Source of the DNA: Vanrija pseudolonga
Taxonomy: Eukaryota > Basidiomycota > Tremellomycetes > Trichosporonales > Trichosporonaceae
DNA: 64,000 nucleotides
NCBI RefSeq assembly: GCF_020906515.1
Contig: NC_085852.1
Span: 434,001-498,000 of the forward strand
Direction of reading: 5' to 3'
The notes beneath the pieces were generated by a model, which made no database searches, was not told the DNA's origin, and saw nothing but the letters and a program-made list of their open reading frames with translations. The position numbers and the translations under genes are program-made. This document shows, piece by piece, positions 32,943-45,000 of the stretch (its first letter is position 1; each line of letters opens with the position of its first letter).

Positions 32943-34889
32943 TCACTTCGGGTTCTCCTTGTCAGTCATGTTGGCGAACGCCGTCTCCGCGACGGTGGGG
33001 AGTGCGCGTCCCTCGGCGCGGTACTGCGCGCGCTGGCGCTCCTTCTTCTTGTTCTCCCAAATGAAGGCGAAGCGGAACACGAAGAAGAGGAGCAGCTCGA
33101 GGATGTTGGCGACGAGGAGCGAGCCAATGCCGAGGCTGTACTTTGGTGCCTGGTTGGCTGGACTGTCAGCGCAGGTCGAGGGTCCGCACTCACTCTTGTA
33201 GAAGAAGGGGCCAGCAATGTTGCCGATACACGCGCCGAACCAGATCATGCCGGAGACGATCATCTCTGCGGGGTCAGCGAGGCTTTTGTCAGGCGACTCA
33301 CTCTTCGACTGGCCGCCAGTGTTGGAGGTGATGAGGGACAGCGAGAGCACAAAGGATGCCTGGTATGAGCCGGTGAGGTAGAAGCAGATGAGGCGGCCGA
33401 CGTAGGCGTGGGTCGGGGCGAGGAGGAAGCCCAGAGCACCCGCAATGGTAGGCAGCATGAAGAGTGCGCAAACGATGGTGCGCGAGTTCTTGGGCAGACG
33501 TTCGTTGATGAGCGCGCCGGCACCAATCCAGATGACGACGAGCACTCCCTGCGGGATGCCGAGGAGGGACGTGTGGAGCTGGTTGAACCCGAGGCCCTTG
33601 ATGACCAGCGTCGAGAAGTTTGAGATGCCTGGCGTGAGCTACACCCTCGAGCTTTGCGCAACTCACCTCCGTTGGGGATATTGGCGATGAACCCGAGCAA
33701 CATAAACAGCCACGTCTTGTAGTCTGTGAACGCCTCGCGGATCTGGTCCCAGCGGATCTTGCGCTGCTCAATACCCGTCTGCCCCTTGGCGAGACGGGCG
33801 ATCATCATGAGCTTCTCCTCGTGGTTGAAGCCGCGGAAGGTAGCCGGCGAGTTGGGGAGGATGTACGCGAGGACGCATGCCCACGCGGTACAGAATGCGC
33901 CGACGATGATGAACTCGAAGCGCCAGGACGCGATGCTGCTCTTGATATGCCCGATGCCGTACCCGATCAGGCCGCCGCCGGCGACGCCGACCCCGTTCCA
34001 CATGTACCATGCTGAGATGCGGGAGGGCTGCTCCGCGCGCGTGTAGTACATGGACGTGATGAGCATGAAGGCCGGGTCGGCGATCGCCTCCACCGCGCCG
34101 CCGAGCACGCGCAGCGCCGCCAGCGCGGCAAAGTTGTTCACGGCCGCCTGGCACATGAGGAACACGCCCCACATGCCGATGTTGAACGCCAGGTAGTACG
34201 CCGGCGGGGAGCGCTGCATCAGCAGGTTGGACGGGATCGCCCATGCCAGCCAGCCGAAGTAGAAGATGGACGAGAGCCAGTTGTAGTCGGTGCCCTTGAG
34301 CTTGAGGTCGTCCTTGATGCCTGTGGCGTGAGCCGCTGGGTGGGGAGGGTGGGGATGCCAAGCCGGGACGTGATAGTGGTGCCAAGACGCCGATGTGGGC
34401 GTCTACGCCACACGTCACCGCGTGGTGCTGAGGCTCCCCAGCGCTCTCCATCGCTGAATGCATGCGCCTGCATACGAGAACGCAGTGCAGTGCACGTCCG
34501 GAACAATGCGGGGCAATAGTGCCCCACATTCCACTATCGGCCCGGCGCGGGTAAACACCAACTCACCAAAGATCGCAGCGTACGACAGCGTCGTCTTGTC
34601 CACATACTGTTGGCGTCAGCATCGTCTCGGCCAGGCCAAGACGCACGTAGAAGAAGTAGCAGATGCCCAGCACGGGAAGGATACGGCGGTCAAGCTTGCG
34701 CTTGAGCCGTTTCTCCGCCTTGGGGTCCAGCTCCCCCTCGACGCCGTACTTCACCAGGGCCTCAGCATACAGCTCGGCGTTCTGCTGCTTGATCCCCTCG
34801 GGCGCGGGGGCGGCCTCGACGTCCGAGTCGTGCGAGACGCTCGCCTTGAGCTCTTCGGGGGGCGCAGTCTGTTCAGTTGGAGTCGCCAT
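32943..34889 (-). CDS. MFS permease, anion:cation symporter (Dal5-like) type
   Basis: Plasma-membrane transporter of the major facilitator superfamily, ACS/allantoate-permease group, which moves organic anions, vitamins or small nitrogen compounds with protons. Exons 34889-34647, 34606-34567, 34320-33667, 33628-33302, 33265-33194 and 33157-32943 give 516 aa. A charged N-terminal tail of about 70 residues leads to RRILPVLGICYFFYYVDKTT, the typical first helix of this group, then KDDLKLKGTDYNWLSSIFY and about twelve hydrophobic helices, ending in a basic cytosolic tail. The second intron (34321-34566) is 246 nt; the others are 36-40 nt. Substrate cannot be told. Confidence 0.9.
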
Positions 34890-36725
34890 GCTGGTGTGTG
34901 TGGGGCCGTGGGGTCCTCGCTGCCCCGCACGACCCAGCTTTTATCTGCCCTACTGTAGGTGACCGAGCCTCCGAGAAATCGGCTGGCGCTGCGCTTGTGT
35001 GGTGGGCAGGCTGCGCTGGACCTTCCTGCCTGCCTGAGCCGCGCCTAGCCGCCGTCGTAATTGACACAGTGCGTTCCTGCCGGCCGGGCCGTAACTGAGC
35101 CTTGACGTGTTGTTGTACTTCCGGGCAAGGTGGGCGGACTAGGCCTCCGGCGCTACGGACGTCGGCCATAGGCGGCCAGACCAGACTGGGCCGACTGGGA
35201 GGCGTCGCGCAAGGAGCGCATAGCGCACCCACTCTGCTGTGGGTCGCGCGCTTTGGTCTACTCGCATTCCGTTGCCCAGCCCAGCCCGCCACCAGCCGGC
35301 ATTCGGCCCGAAATGAAAATAGCCTGCAACTTGGCCGAGGTTGTGGTGGTGGTGGACGCAACATCCTGCAGCTGCAGGTTGCTGACTGTGCGGACCTCAC
35401 CAGTGCCCCACGACCCCGCCCAGCCCGGCCCTTACTCACATTCGCCGAACGGAGGATAAACCGCTCAACGATCTCCAAGCCCGTCAAGGCCATCCGGGGT
35501 CCCAGGGCCCCGCTCGACTTCCAATCGTTCTCTTGCAGGTTGGGTCCGGTCCGAATCATCGGCAGTGCTCAGCAGTCGTGGAACCGTGTCAGCGTGGCGG
35601 CGTATGCGCTGGCGACGGGTGGCTTGGATCTGATGGCGACGGAACGGCGCTGGCGTATATAGCTCGGCTGAGTTGCCACTGACGAGGGTCGCTGAGCGTG
35701 GTATAGATCTGAGGCTTTTCGACGGACTACAGGCCTCGCTGCGCCATAAAGTCAGAGTAGAGCAGTCAGAGGCCGCCTGGCAGACTCCAGCCTGCAACTT
35801 GGCCCGAAGAAGTCCTACGGGCCTGAGTCTACACGTGGCCGGTTGATAGGTCGACCTTGGTCGAGATGGCGTGGCCACAGCGACAGATCCACCCGGTTGG
35901 GGCCAGCAAGTCCCGACATCCCGGACACCCGGTGACTCGAGCTGGTGATAACACCTGCTGGGTCGAGGCCTGTGATGAGGAGGCCTGGTGTGCGGGTCGA
36001 CCGCAGCCTCGCGCAACCTGCCTTTCACAGTATCCGCGAGTACTATTGCACCAGAGGGGAAATGGCGATTAGAGTCCTCGCCCGCGCACACAAGCAGCGG
36101 CTGAAGGTCACCATCACGTCGAGTGTGTTCGCTCCTGGATGCCTTGCTTCCTCACCGGCAGTTCAGGCCTGCGCCGTTTGAAGCGGGGTTTGGGGAGGGG
36201 TCGGATGTTCAGAGCCATAATCCTTGTCATGGATCGTCGCTGATATGTTACCGACATGCTGGGCTTCTCTCGACAACGTCTGTTCGCCGTTCTCGTTCTC
36301 GGCCCGGATAACGCGTGGTGGAGGAGGTACCAGCATGCCGCTAACGGCAGCACGCAACCCCCTGCCTCGGCACCCAATGGCCATGCGATTCCAGTAGCAT
36401 TCGTGTTCCCACACGCCCTGTTTCATCTCACACTTTGTCCTCATCCTCTCCGTTGGAACAAGCAAAGCATCGCTTGCAGCATGTTCTTGGCTGCCACATT
36501 GTCCTGCATGGTGCCCGCGAGCGGGCGGAACTAAACCTCCCTCACCGTAGTGGGAGCCGCGTCGTCGTTGCAGTTGTCGATCTGGGAGGTGTTCCTGACG
36601 TCACTTTTGCACGCCATTTCGACGTCGCACCTGCTCCGCCGCCGCCGCCGGCTCCTCTTTAAAGGCGTGACGCTAAGTTCCCCCACCACTTGCACCACCC
36701 ACTACCCCATCACTGCCGCGACACA
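34890..36725. other. 1.8-kb gene-free divergent region
   Basis: The longest stretch without a gene in the window, between divergent starts. Its open frames are R/P/S-rich without motifs. A 16-bp direct repeat AGCCTGCAACTTGGCC occurs at 35321-35336 and 35789-35804. The last 70 bp are pyrimidine-rich with a TTTAAAGG near 36658. It might carry a decayed gene or non-coding RNA; nothing proves either. Confidence 0.4.
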
Positions 36726-37792
36726 ATGGGTTTCTGGAACGGCCTCCACATCAAGGTGAGTAGTGATGGGCGGCGGCGTGCTCTGGTCTGGCCTACTCTT
36801 GCCCCTCGGCGTTGAGGAGTCGAGCGGGCCAGATTCCCACCCTCCCACCCACCACCTCACCTCGCCACTCGCTAACACCCCCGCCCAGGTCCTCAACATC
36901 GCGGCGTTCGCGCTCGGCCTCAGCTCCAACGTCTACACTGTCGTCGGCCCGAACGGCACCTACGGCGACGGCAAGGAGACGTACGTCACGCCGTCCGACT
37001 ACGCCTTCTGGATCTGGACCCTCATCTACCTTCTCCTCCTCGGCTTCATCTTCTTCCAGTTCACGACTCCCGGCGAGCAGATCATTGTCGAGGCCATCGC
37101 GTACCGCTTTGCCTTCCTCGTCACGCTCAACTCGATCTTCCTCTTCCTCTGGTCCCGCGGATGGTACCTCTCGGCCTTTGTGTTTAGCTTGCTCCTCGCG
37201 GCGAGCGTGAGCCAGGTCTACTATATCATCAATCGAGACCACTCGCGCCGCGACGGCTGGGGCACTGAGTTGTTCGTCCACCTCCCCTTCTCGCTGTACC
37301 ACGGCTGTGAGTGGTGTCCTGCATTGACAGAGCTGGAGCTGATTTCCCAGGGACCATTGTCCTCATCGTCATCGCCCTCTTCCAGGCGTTCGGCGTCGAC
37401 TCGAGCATCTCCAAGGCCGGCTTCTGGACCAAGTTCTTTGTCTTCCTCGCCTTTGTCTTCCTCGAGTCGACGGCTGCGGGTTACGCCTTTGCCACGGCGC
37501 AGGGTGACCCCGCCGGTGCCTCGGTCATCGCCTGGGCCCTCTTCTCCATCTGTACGTTGTGCCCTGGGGACGGCCACCTAACACCGCAGTCATCCACCAG
37601 GAGGTTCCCTTCATTCGCTGGTCGGCCTTTGCCTTCTTCATCCTCTCGCTCTTCGCCATTCTCAAGGCCCTCTAGTGCGTCGAGTGCTACATTCACGTGC
37701 TACATGCTAACGTGCCTAGCTCGTCGTGGCGCACTGGCTCGAACATCCTCCACGATGACGAGCGCGCCCCTCTTATTGCCGGCGAGGCCTAA
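36726..37792 (+). CDS. Multi-pass membrane protein, tryptophan-rich type
   Basis: Five exons (36726-36755, 36889-37306, 37351-37551, 37590-37674 and 37720-37792) give 268 aa. Seven or eight hydrophobic helices fill almost the whole protein, including FWIWTLIYLLLLGFIFF, YRFAFLVTLNSIFLFLW and TIVLIVIALFQAFGV. The W-rich helices recall TspO/MBR-related proteins, but there are more helices than the usual five, so the assignment is weak. The short C-terminal tail contains DDERAPLI, which fits the acidic dileucine sorting motif (E/D-x-x-x-L-L/I) for vacuole or endosome delivery. The first coding exon is 30 nt, followed by a 133-nt intron. Confidence 0.75.
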
Positions 37793-37957
37793 TCTACCTC
37801 CCACTCTCCCCATCCGATCCTGTTACGAATCGTCACGAGCTCCCACGCAAGGCTTCCCGAGTCTAACGCTTAATCCGTCGCTGGGCAGTGTCAAAGTGAA
37901 GGCGAAGTCGAAGTCGAAGAAATGAAAGATGCACTGAAGTGAAGGCGAATGGGCGGT

Positions 37958-39110
37958 CTACTTTGCTAATCTCGTGCTGCGGCGCGTACCGTTGGAAGGA
38001 GGTGGTGCGGCTTTGGGTTCGGTCTTGGGCTTGGGTTCAGCTTTGGCAGCCTTGGGCTTAGACTCGGCCTTGGGCTTGGGCTCCGTCTTGGCCTTCTTCG
38101 CCGGTTTCTCGTCACCGTCAGCCGTGACCGCATCGGTCTTCGCGGGCTTGTCCTCCTTCGGTGCCCTCTTCTTGGGCGTCTTGGCCTCCTCCACAAAGCC
38201 GCCCTTCTGACCAAGGGCAACGATAGCGTCGTACGCGCCTTGCTCGACAGGCTGGACACCTGACGGGTCAGCGACTTTCCTTCAATCCCTTTGACCCACT
38301 CAAACGGCCGCGGTTGATCAACGCCATGCTTTGGATAGCCTTGAGACCCGCTGCGCCGATGTACGAAATCGGCCCAGGCGGCGCCGCCTTGCCAACCAGC
38401 GACTTGATGAAGGAGAGCGTGACGGGGTGCTGCAGACGCGCGATGAAGCGCACAGAGACCATGTACCATGTTGGATTGGACTGGTCCGACTTGGCATCGA
38501 AGTAGGGGTGGGAGCTGGTAGGTGAGCACGGGAGTGAACATCCCCTACCTACGGGTCCCAGGATGTGTCTGAAGAAGTCAGTGTGGAACAGCGCAATAGG
38601 ATAAGGAAAGGAAGGAAGCACGGCAAGAACGCCGAGGAAGGCGAGGAGAAAGGTGGCACGTACAGTCTGGATAGCCCTCCTTGGAGATCTCAGCCAAGGC
38701 GTAGACACCTGCGATGGGTGAGCTACCTAGTCATGCGATAACCCATACCTGGCACCTTGCAGTTGCTGTGATAGAACAGCACCTGGTGGGTCAGCAGAAG
38801 AGGGAGCATTCATGACCCACCTTGTCGCCAAGCTTCATCTTCTCCTTCATAATGTTCTTGGCCTCGTGGCTGCGCACGCCTGGACGTAAGTTATGAATGC
38901 AGCCAGGAAATCTCACCATCCCATGGCGATTCTCTGTCTCTTGTCAGCTGGCTCCAAGATGTTTCCTTCTCAGCTGACGTACCCCATCTCCTCGAAGTCG
39001 TCGACAGAGAACTGGGTGGTGAGCTGTCTCTCGTGCAATCTGAAGCTCACCTTGACATCTTTTCCCTTCACAATGCGCGTGTCGGGCTCAGCCTTCATAA
39101 GCCAAGGCAT
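37958..39110 (-). CDS. EVE-domain protein, THYN1-like
   Basis: THYN1 family; EVE domains are PUA-like and are thought to read modified bases in DNA or RNA. Nine exons (39110-39051, 39011-38983, 38933-38917, 38879-38821, 38782-38749, 38708-38664, 38568-38553, 38514-38300 and 38259-37958) give 258 aa. The domain is unmistakable: WLMKAEPDTR at the N-terminus, SPWDGVRSHEAKN, DKVLFYHSNCK, and later NPTWYMVSVRF and LINRGRLSVQPV. After about residue 180 comes a Lys/Pro/Glu-rich tail typical of nuclear proteins, ending RRSTRLAK. Two of the exons are only 17 and 16 nt. The gene shares a 206-bp divergent promoter with DBP6. Confidence 0.92.
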
Positions 39111-39316
39111 GGTGGTGCAGGTGGTGATGAGTAACGAGTAATGTTGACAAGGGAAGATCGAGATGGCGACGCGACCGACTTCATGACGCCAACCCAGGAC
39201 GCGGTCGGCTCAATATTCCCACGGTCGCCCCAACCATCTCAAACCTCCACTCAAGATTTCCAGTCCACCTGCACAAGAGCAACTAGAGCACAACATTACA
39301 TCGCCCATCCCGCACA
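39111..39316. promoter_or_regulatory. Bidirectional promoter, THYN1-like and DBP6
   Basis: 206 bp between divergent start codons. It contains TGACGCCAACCC and CTCAATATTCC stretches but no TATA box, as is usual for housekeeping pairs. Confidence 0.5.
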
Positions 39317-41784
39317 ATGTCGCTGCCAACGAAGCGCAAGCACGTCGTATTCGACGGCGCTGAGGCCGAGGCCGAGGCTGGCCCATCGACAATCCACCCC
39401 GACCGCGCGTACATCCACCCCGACCGCGCGGGCTTCCACCCCGACCGTGCAGCTGCGATCGATGCCGCCCAGCCCGCAGCCAAGAAGCCCAAGGTGGGTA
39501 TGGAGAGCGAAACGAGCTGACGGCAGGTCAAATCCGGCAAGAAGAAGCAGTACCTTGCTAAGAAGGCGCGAAGGCAGCGCAAGCTCAAGGCGGCGAAGAA
39601 GGCTGCCGCGCCGAAGAACCAGGAGTGGAACGGGGAGGAGAGCGAGAGCGACGATGAGAGCGAGGACGAGGATGATGACGAGGAGGAGAGCGAGAAGGAG
39701 GAGGCGAACGGCAAGCCTGAGCCTTCAGTATCAGCACCAGTCGACGGTGCGGCTGACGGCGCTGCTGCTGAGGAGGACGAGCGCGCCAAGCGGAAAGCTG
39801 AGAAGCGAGCCATTGGTGACGGGCGGAAAGAGGAGCGCAAAGCGAAGCGCGCCGCCGAGAGGAAGACCAAGGCGGCAGGACAGCCCAATGGAGAGGCATC
39901 GACTTTGGCCCCAGCCCCAGCAGCGACATTATCAACCGCACAGGCAGCATCAGACGACGAGGACGATGACGAGGCCGGCGCCGCGGCAGACGACGACGAC
40001 GAAGTCGAGGACTACGAGCACCCCGAGCTCGAGGACGGCGCGATCCCCGACCTGCCGACACGGCTCACCCGCTCGCCATCACCTCCCCCGCTGGAGCCAT
40101 TCCCCCTCCCGCGTATGGCGCCGGCGCCCGACGCGGCCGTGTTGAGCAGGCAGGGCATGCCGACTGGTCTCGAAGACGCAGTGTTCATTGACCAGGGGCT
40201 GCGCGCCGGCGTCGCGGACCTCGCGGCGTCTTTGGGGTCTGGCACGGCGGGCCTGAGCGAGCGGACGCAGAAGCGCCTTGCCGAGCTGGGCGTGGACGAG
40301 TTCTTCGCTGTCCAGGCTGCGATCCTCCCCCACCTGCTCAGCCTGCCGCTTGTGCCCCTGCCTCACGCCCAGCTGAGCGACTACCTCGTCTCTGCGCCGA
40401 CTGGTAGCGGCAAGACGCTGGCTTATGCCGTTCCGATTGTCGAGGTGCTGCGCCAGCGTGTGGTCCCACGCCTGCGCGCGCTCATTGTGCTGCCTACGCG
40501 GGACCTCGTGATGCAGGTGCGCGAGACACTGGAGGCACTGGCGAAGGGTACTGGGTTGTTGGTGAGTTTGACGGTACACCAGGTTGCTAACTCTGGCAGA
40601 TTGGAAGCGTCACCGGCCAGCACTCATTCGCACACGAGCAGGCCCAGCTCGTTGGCGAGCTCGACGAGCAGCTCCTCGGCGGGTCTTCGAAGCTCGACAT
40701 CCTCATCGCCACGCCTGGAAGGCTGATGGACCACCTGGCGAGCACGCCAAACTTTACACTCCAGCACTTGCGCTTCCTGGTAAGTTTGTCGATGACGTGC
40801 ATAAGCTTACACCCAGGTCATCGACGAGGCAGACCGCCTGCTCACGCAGAGCTTCCAGAACTGGCTTGCCCAGGTCCTCGCCCATGCTCGGCCGCCAACC
40901 GCCAAGGAGGCCAGCAAGACGAGCACACACGATGCTGTTGCTTCGAGCTGGGCTGAGCCACTGGGACTGGCGAGCGGCGATTGGGAGGGCTCAGACGCCG
41001 TTCAGAGCACTGTGGGTTTCGCTAAATCTCGATGACGCTAACCCGCCAGTGCCAGAAGCTGTTGTTCTCGGCTACGCTCACCCGCGACCCTGCCAAGGTC
41101 GCTGCCCTGGACCTCGCATCACCACAGTATTACATTGTGCAGTCGACCTCCAACCCTCTCAGTGCCACGGCTGTTGGCTCGTCGTTCGCGCTGCCTTCAG
41201 AGCTTACAGAACGCATGCTCATCCTCCCACCTGCGCTCAAGCCTCTCAACCTTATCCACCTGCTCCACGCTCCCCAGTTCAACGCGACACCAGCGCTCGT
41301 CTTCACCAAGTCGGTCGAGGCTGCCACCCGCCTCGTCAAGCTCCTCGAGTTCTTCGAGGACGCGTTCATCGGCGGAAACAAGCGCGTCACAGTGCGAGGG
41401 TACACACGAGACATGGCTCCAGCGGAGCGCAAGCGCCTTCTCAAGGACTTCTCCGACGGCAAGGTCGATGTTATCGTCTGTTCGGACCTGGTGGCACGCG
41501 GTATGGACCTGCCTCAGGTCGCTCACGCCATCTCGTACGACACCCCGCTCGACATGACCAAGTACGTCCACCGTGCAGGCCGTACTGCGCGTGCAGGGCG
41601 CGAGGGCACTGCCTGGACGCTTGTGGAGAAGCAGGAAGCTCTCCACTTCAAGGGCATGCTCAAGGGCGCAGGGCACGAAGCGGCTGTCAAGAAGGTCAAG
41701 GTCAAGGAGGACGAGCTCGAGGGCTACAAGGAGAGTTACGACATCGCTATGAAGCGATTGCGCGAGGTGTACGGACGGGAGTAG
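39317..41784 (+). CDS. DBP6: DEAD-box RNA helicase Dbp6/DDX51
   Basis: ATP-dependent RNA helicase of the nucleolus, needed early in 60S ribosomal subunit assembly. Exons 39317-39493, 39527-40561, 40600-40779, 40817-41011 and 41050-41784 give 773 aa. The N-terminal 230 residues are Lys- and acid-rich and hold a three-fold IHPDRA-type repeat near residue 27. Helicase motifs follow in order: APTGSGKT (about 348), LPTRDL, TPGRL, DEAD (467-470), SATLT, VFTKS, DLVARGMD and HRAGRTARAG. The long divergent insert between DEAD and SAT is characteristic of DDX51/Dbp6. Introns are 33-38 nt. Confidence 0.94.
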
Positions 41785-42078
41785 GGTGCTGGCTAGGAGG
41801 TGTATCTTGTTGGGACCCAGGTCATCATCACATGCATGTCATAATAGACTCCGGGCGCGTAGCACGCGACGTCGCATTTACGATGGGTCGAGCAAGCATC
41901 GCCACAATATGGCTATTCCTGCTTATGTAATTCCCCGGACGCCGCTATGACACCGTCGTCGCTACCCCGCATTTCCCTGCAACTGACCGTCCATCGACGC
42001 ATCGCTTCAAGACAACAACACTGACATTCTTGCAACGACGACGACGACTTGGGCCCATACAACACTGCCCGAGCCACA
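41785..42078. promoter_or_regulatory. Intergenic region before RICTOR homologue
   Basis: 294 bp with ACGACGACGACGAC just upstream of the next start. No gene is seen. Confidence 0.35.
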
Positions 42079-45000
42079 ATGGCGTATCCGGGCGGAGGAT
42101 CACCAGTGCGGCCGAGCATCGAGCGGCTCGGCACGAGCGTCTCGACCGGCGGGCACGGCGTGCTGCTGAATGACGACTCGTCGATCGACGAGGGCGAGAC
42201 GGTGGGCAGCTGCGCCTCTGGCCTGCAAGCTGACATATGCCAGGTCGAGTCGTTAATGTCCAAGCTGGCCATTGAACGGAGAGTGCAGTACGGCGCGGAG
42301 AAGATGCTCGACGTGAGTTGTGGCTTTGTGCGCTAGTCGCTTACGCCCAGGTGATGGAGCAGCGGACCGGCGACAGTCAGGAACAGATCAAGGAGCGCAT
42401 CACTGCGCAGCTCGAGGTGTCCAACGACAAGATTAAGCTGCTCGAGTCCAAGCTCGAGAAGCTGCGAGGTGGGTTCGGCTCTTTCTGCCAGCTGACGGAA
42501 GGTGCACAACAGCCGAGGGCTCCGCGGGGGCCGAAGCGCCTGAACGGGACCGCGCCGCTCTCGACCTCGGCGTCGAGCTCGATGCTGCTCGGGCCTGGGC
42601 GGCCTTCGCGCCCGGGAACGGCGCTAGCCCGAGCCCCGCTCACGCCGGAGCGCAGCGCGCCGCCCGACTTCTTCAGCTCAGGGACGCCGAGCAAGCGCTC
42701 GCAGGCGCCGTCGTCGGCGCTCGCGTCCAGCGCCGAGGAGGGGTACTTTGCGTACAAGCCCAGCGGGGACGAGGACGCCAGCACGGCGATCCAGCAGGAT
42801 GCGTACCGCGCCACGGCGCGCCAGCTGCGCGCGCTCGCCCACGCCGCGACCGAGGGCAAGGGCAAGACTGCCGAGCGCGGCGACGAGCCGTGGGACGCAA
42901 TGACGCGCCTCACCGACCTGTTCAAGCAGAGCCCTGCGCTCCGGCGGCACGTCGAGATCGAGGACGTGCTCCAGAGCGTGCTCCTCTTCCTCGCTGACGA
43001 CTCGACGTCCCGCCGTCGCGCGGCAGCGTACCGCTTACTGCGGTACATGCTGACGCGGCTGAACTGGGGGCGCATGATCAACGGCGGGCTGCAGTGGATC
43101 ATTATTCGGTGAGCTGCACCAGTGATTGATCTGGTAGGAGCTCACAGAACAGGACATTCACACGCGACGCCAAGGCCGTTCACGAGCGCGAGCAGGCCCT
43201 CCGCCTCCTCCGCACCGTTGTCGTTCTGCCCGAGCTCAGTCCCCGCGAAATCGGCATCCTCCACCGCGCTTCCGTCGCCAGCGTGATCGAGGACCCGATC
43301 GCAGTGCTCCTCCGCCACAGGGTACCCCTCCAACAAGGCCTGGTACGGGCCATCGTCAGCGCAGCCGAGAACCAGGACGACGCGATGCGTATCATCTGCA
43401 TGGAGACGCTGGTAGAGATCGCGCTGCTCGACCTCGAGTGCCTGCTCAGAGCGGACGCGTTCCGCATCGTGCTGAATGCGCTCAAGGACGGGCCTTGGGA
43501 ACTTGGGCTGGGGATCACGGGCTCGCTGCTCTATCTTGTCAACCTGCCTGCGACACGCGAGATGCTGATACCCGGGTCTGATGTCGAGGTGGGTTGCGTT
43601 ATTCCGAAGAAGCTGACCCGCCAGACTGTGCTCGTTGGCTTGACCGAGAACTATGGTAAAGTGTCCCTGCGGCACATGCAGCGCCACCTTGACGAGCTGG
43701 ACCACTGTGTCCGCAACGTCGGCATGCTGCTCGGTACTTGGTCGGGCATGCTCTATCTCTGCATGGACAACTACCGCGCCGTCAAGTCGCTCATCAGCTC
43801 GTTGCATGTGCCAATGTCTGAGATGAGGGTATGTCAGCTGTAACGCCACGGCATCGTAGCTGACACCAGCCAGAACGCCCTGCTAGACCTCTTCTTCAGC
43901 GCCTTCCGAATCAAGGCACCGTCATGGACTTCGGCGTTCCTCGACGGCCGCCGATTAACAGTGTACAACCGCACGTTCGACGCGTCGAACCAGCTGCAGG
44001 AAACGCTCGACGAGGACGAGCCACCACAGCCGCTTAATCTTTGCGACCACTACGTCGCGTTCCTGTTGGCAGTCTTCATCGAATCTGGGCTGATCGAGGT
44101 GAGGTGGCCAATCGCTCAGGTGCTGACCTCTCAGGCTCTGGTCGCACTGGTCCAGGACGAAGAGTGCGAGCAGAGTGTGCGCCGCAAAGCGACATTACTA
44201 CTGGGCGAGCTCCTGCAGTTAGCAAATCGAGTGCTGCCGCTTCAATACGCCGCCCAGATCCAGGTAAGCTGCTTCGCCAGACCTCAGCTAACAAGCAGTC
44301 ACTACCCCGCCTGTTCTCTGGTGTCACAGAGTTCTCCAAACCCGATGAGCGGAACGCTGCACTCTCCGCGCTCTCCTCCATCGACAGCCTGTTCCGCAAT
44401 AACCGCAAGAGGGTACATGGCGAAGTTGTCAGGCAGAGCCGACTGGCTCCCAGCTCGGTGCAAGAGTCGCTCAAGCGGAGCCAGCGGCAGGTACAGCAGG
44501 TCAAGCTCCGCCTCGGGTTGCAGATGGACGACAAGGCGTTCCAGCTCATGATCAACGAGTCAGGGGTGAGTGCAGGCTTGTACCATTGATCATAGCACTG
44601 ACAACGCCAGGTCTTACTCTCGCGAGACCATACCAAGTGGAACTACGACGTCATCATGGACCTGCTCCAAGGCCCGCTCCTCAACCCCAAGCGCTTAGAC
44701 GAGGTCATGAAGGCGACCAAGTTCATCCGGCGCCTCTTCTCCTTCCTCCATCCGTTCAACAACCGGTTTAGCAGCATCCTGCGAACGAGAGTGAGTTGGG
44801 ACCTTTTCACCACCGTCTAACTCTACAGCCAAACCACAAATGGGTCCGCCTGGCCTGCGCGCTGCTGACCACTCTGATGGTCAACCCCGAGGGACAGCGC
44901 GCACTCTCAGAGGACAAACTCCTGCGACAGATGGTCGACTGCCTCACCGAGCTCGACCAATATGCTGGCCAGCCGAGCGCCCAACCCGTGTTCGCGAGAG

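Noticed and set aside
35465-36091. 209-codon minus-strand open frame in the gene-free region
   Set aside because: Composition is random-like (R, P, S), it lacks introns typical of this genome and has no motif.
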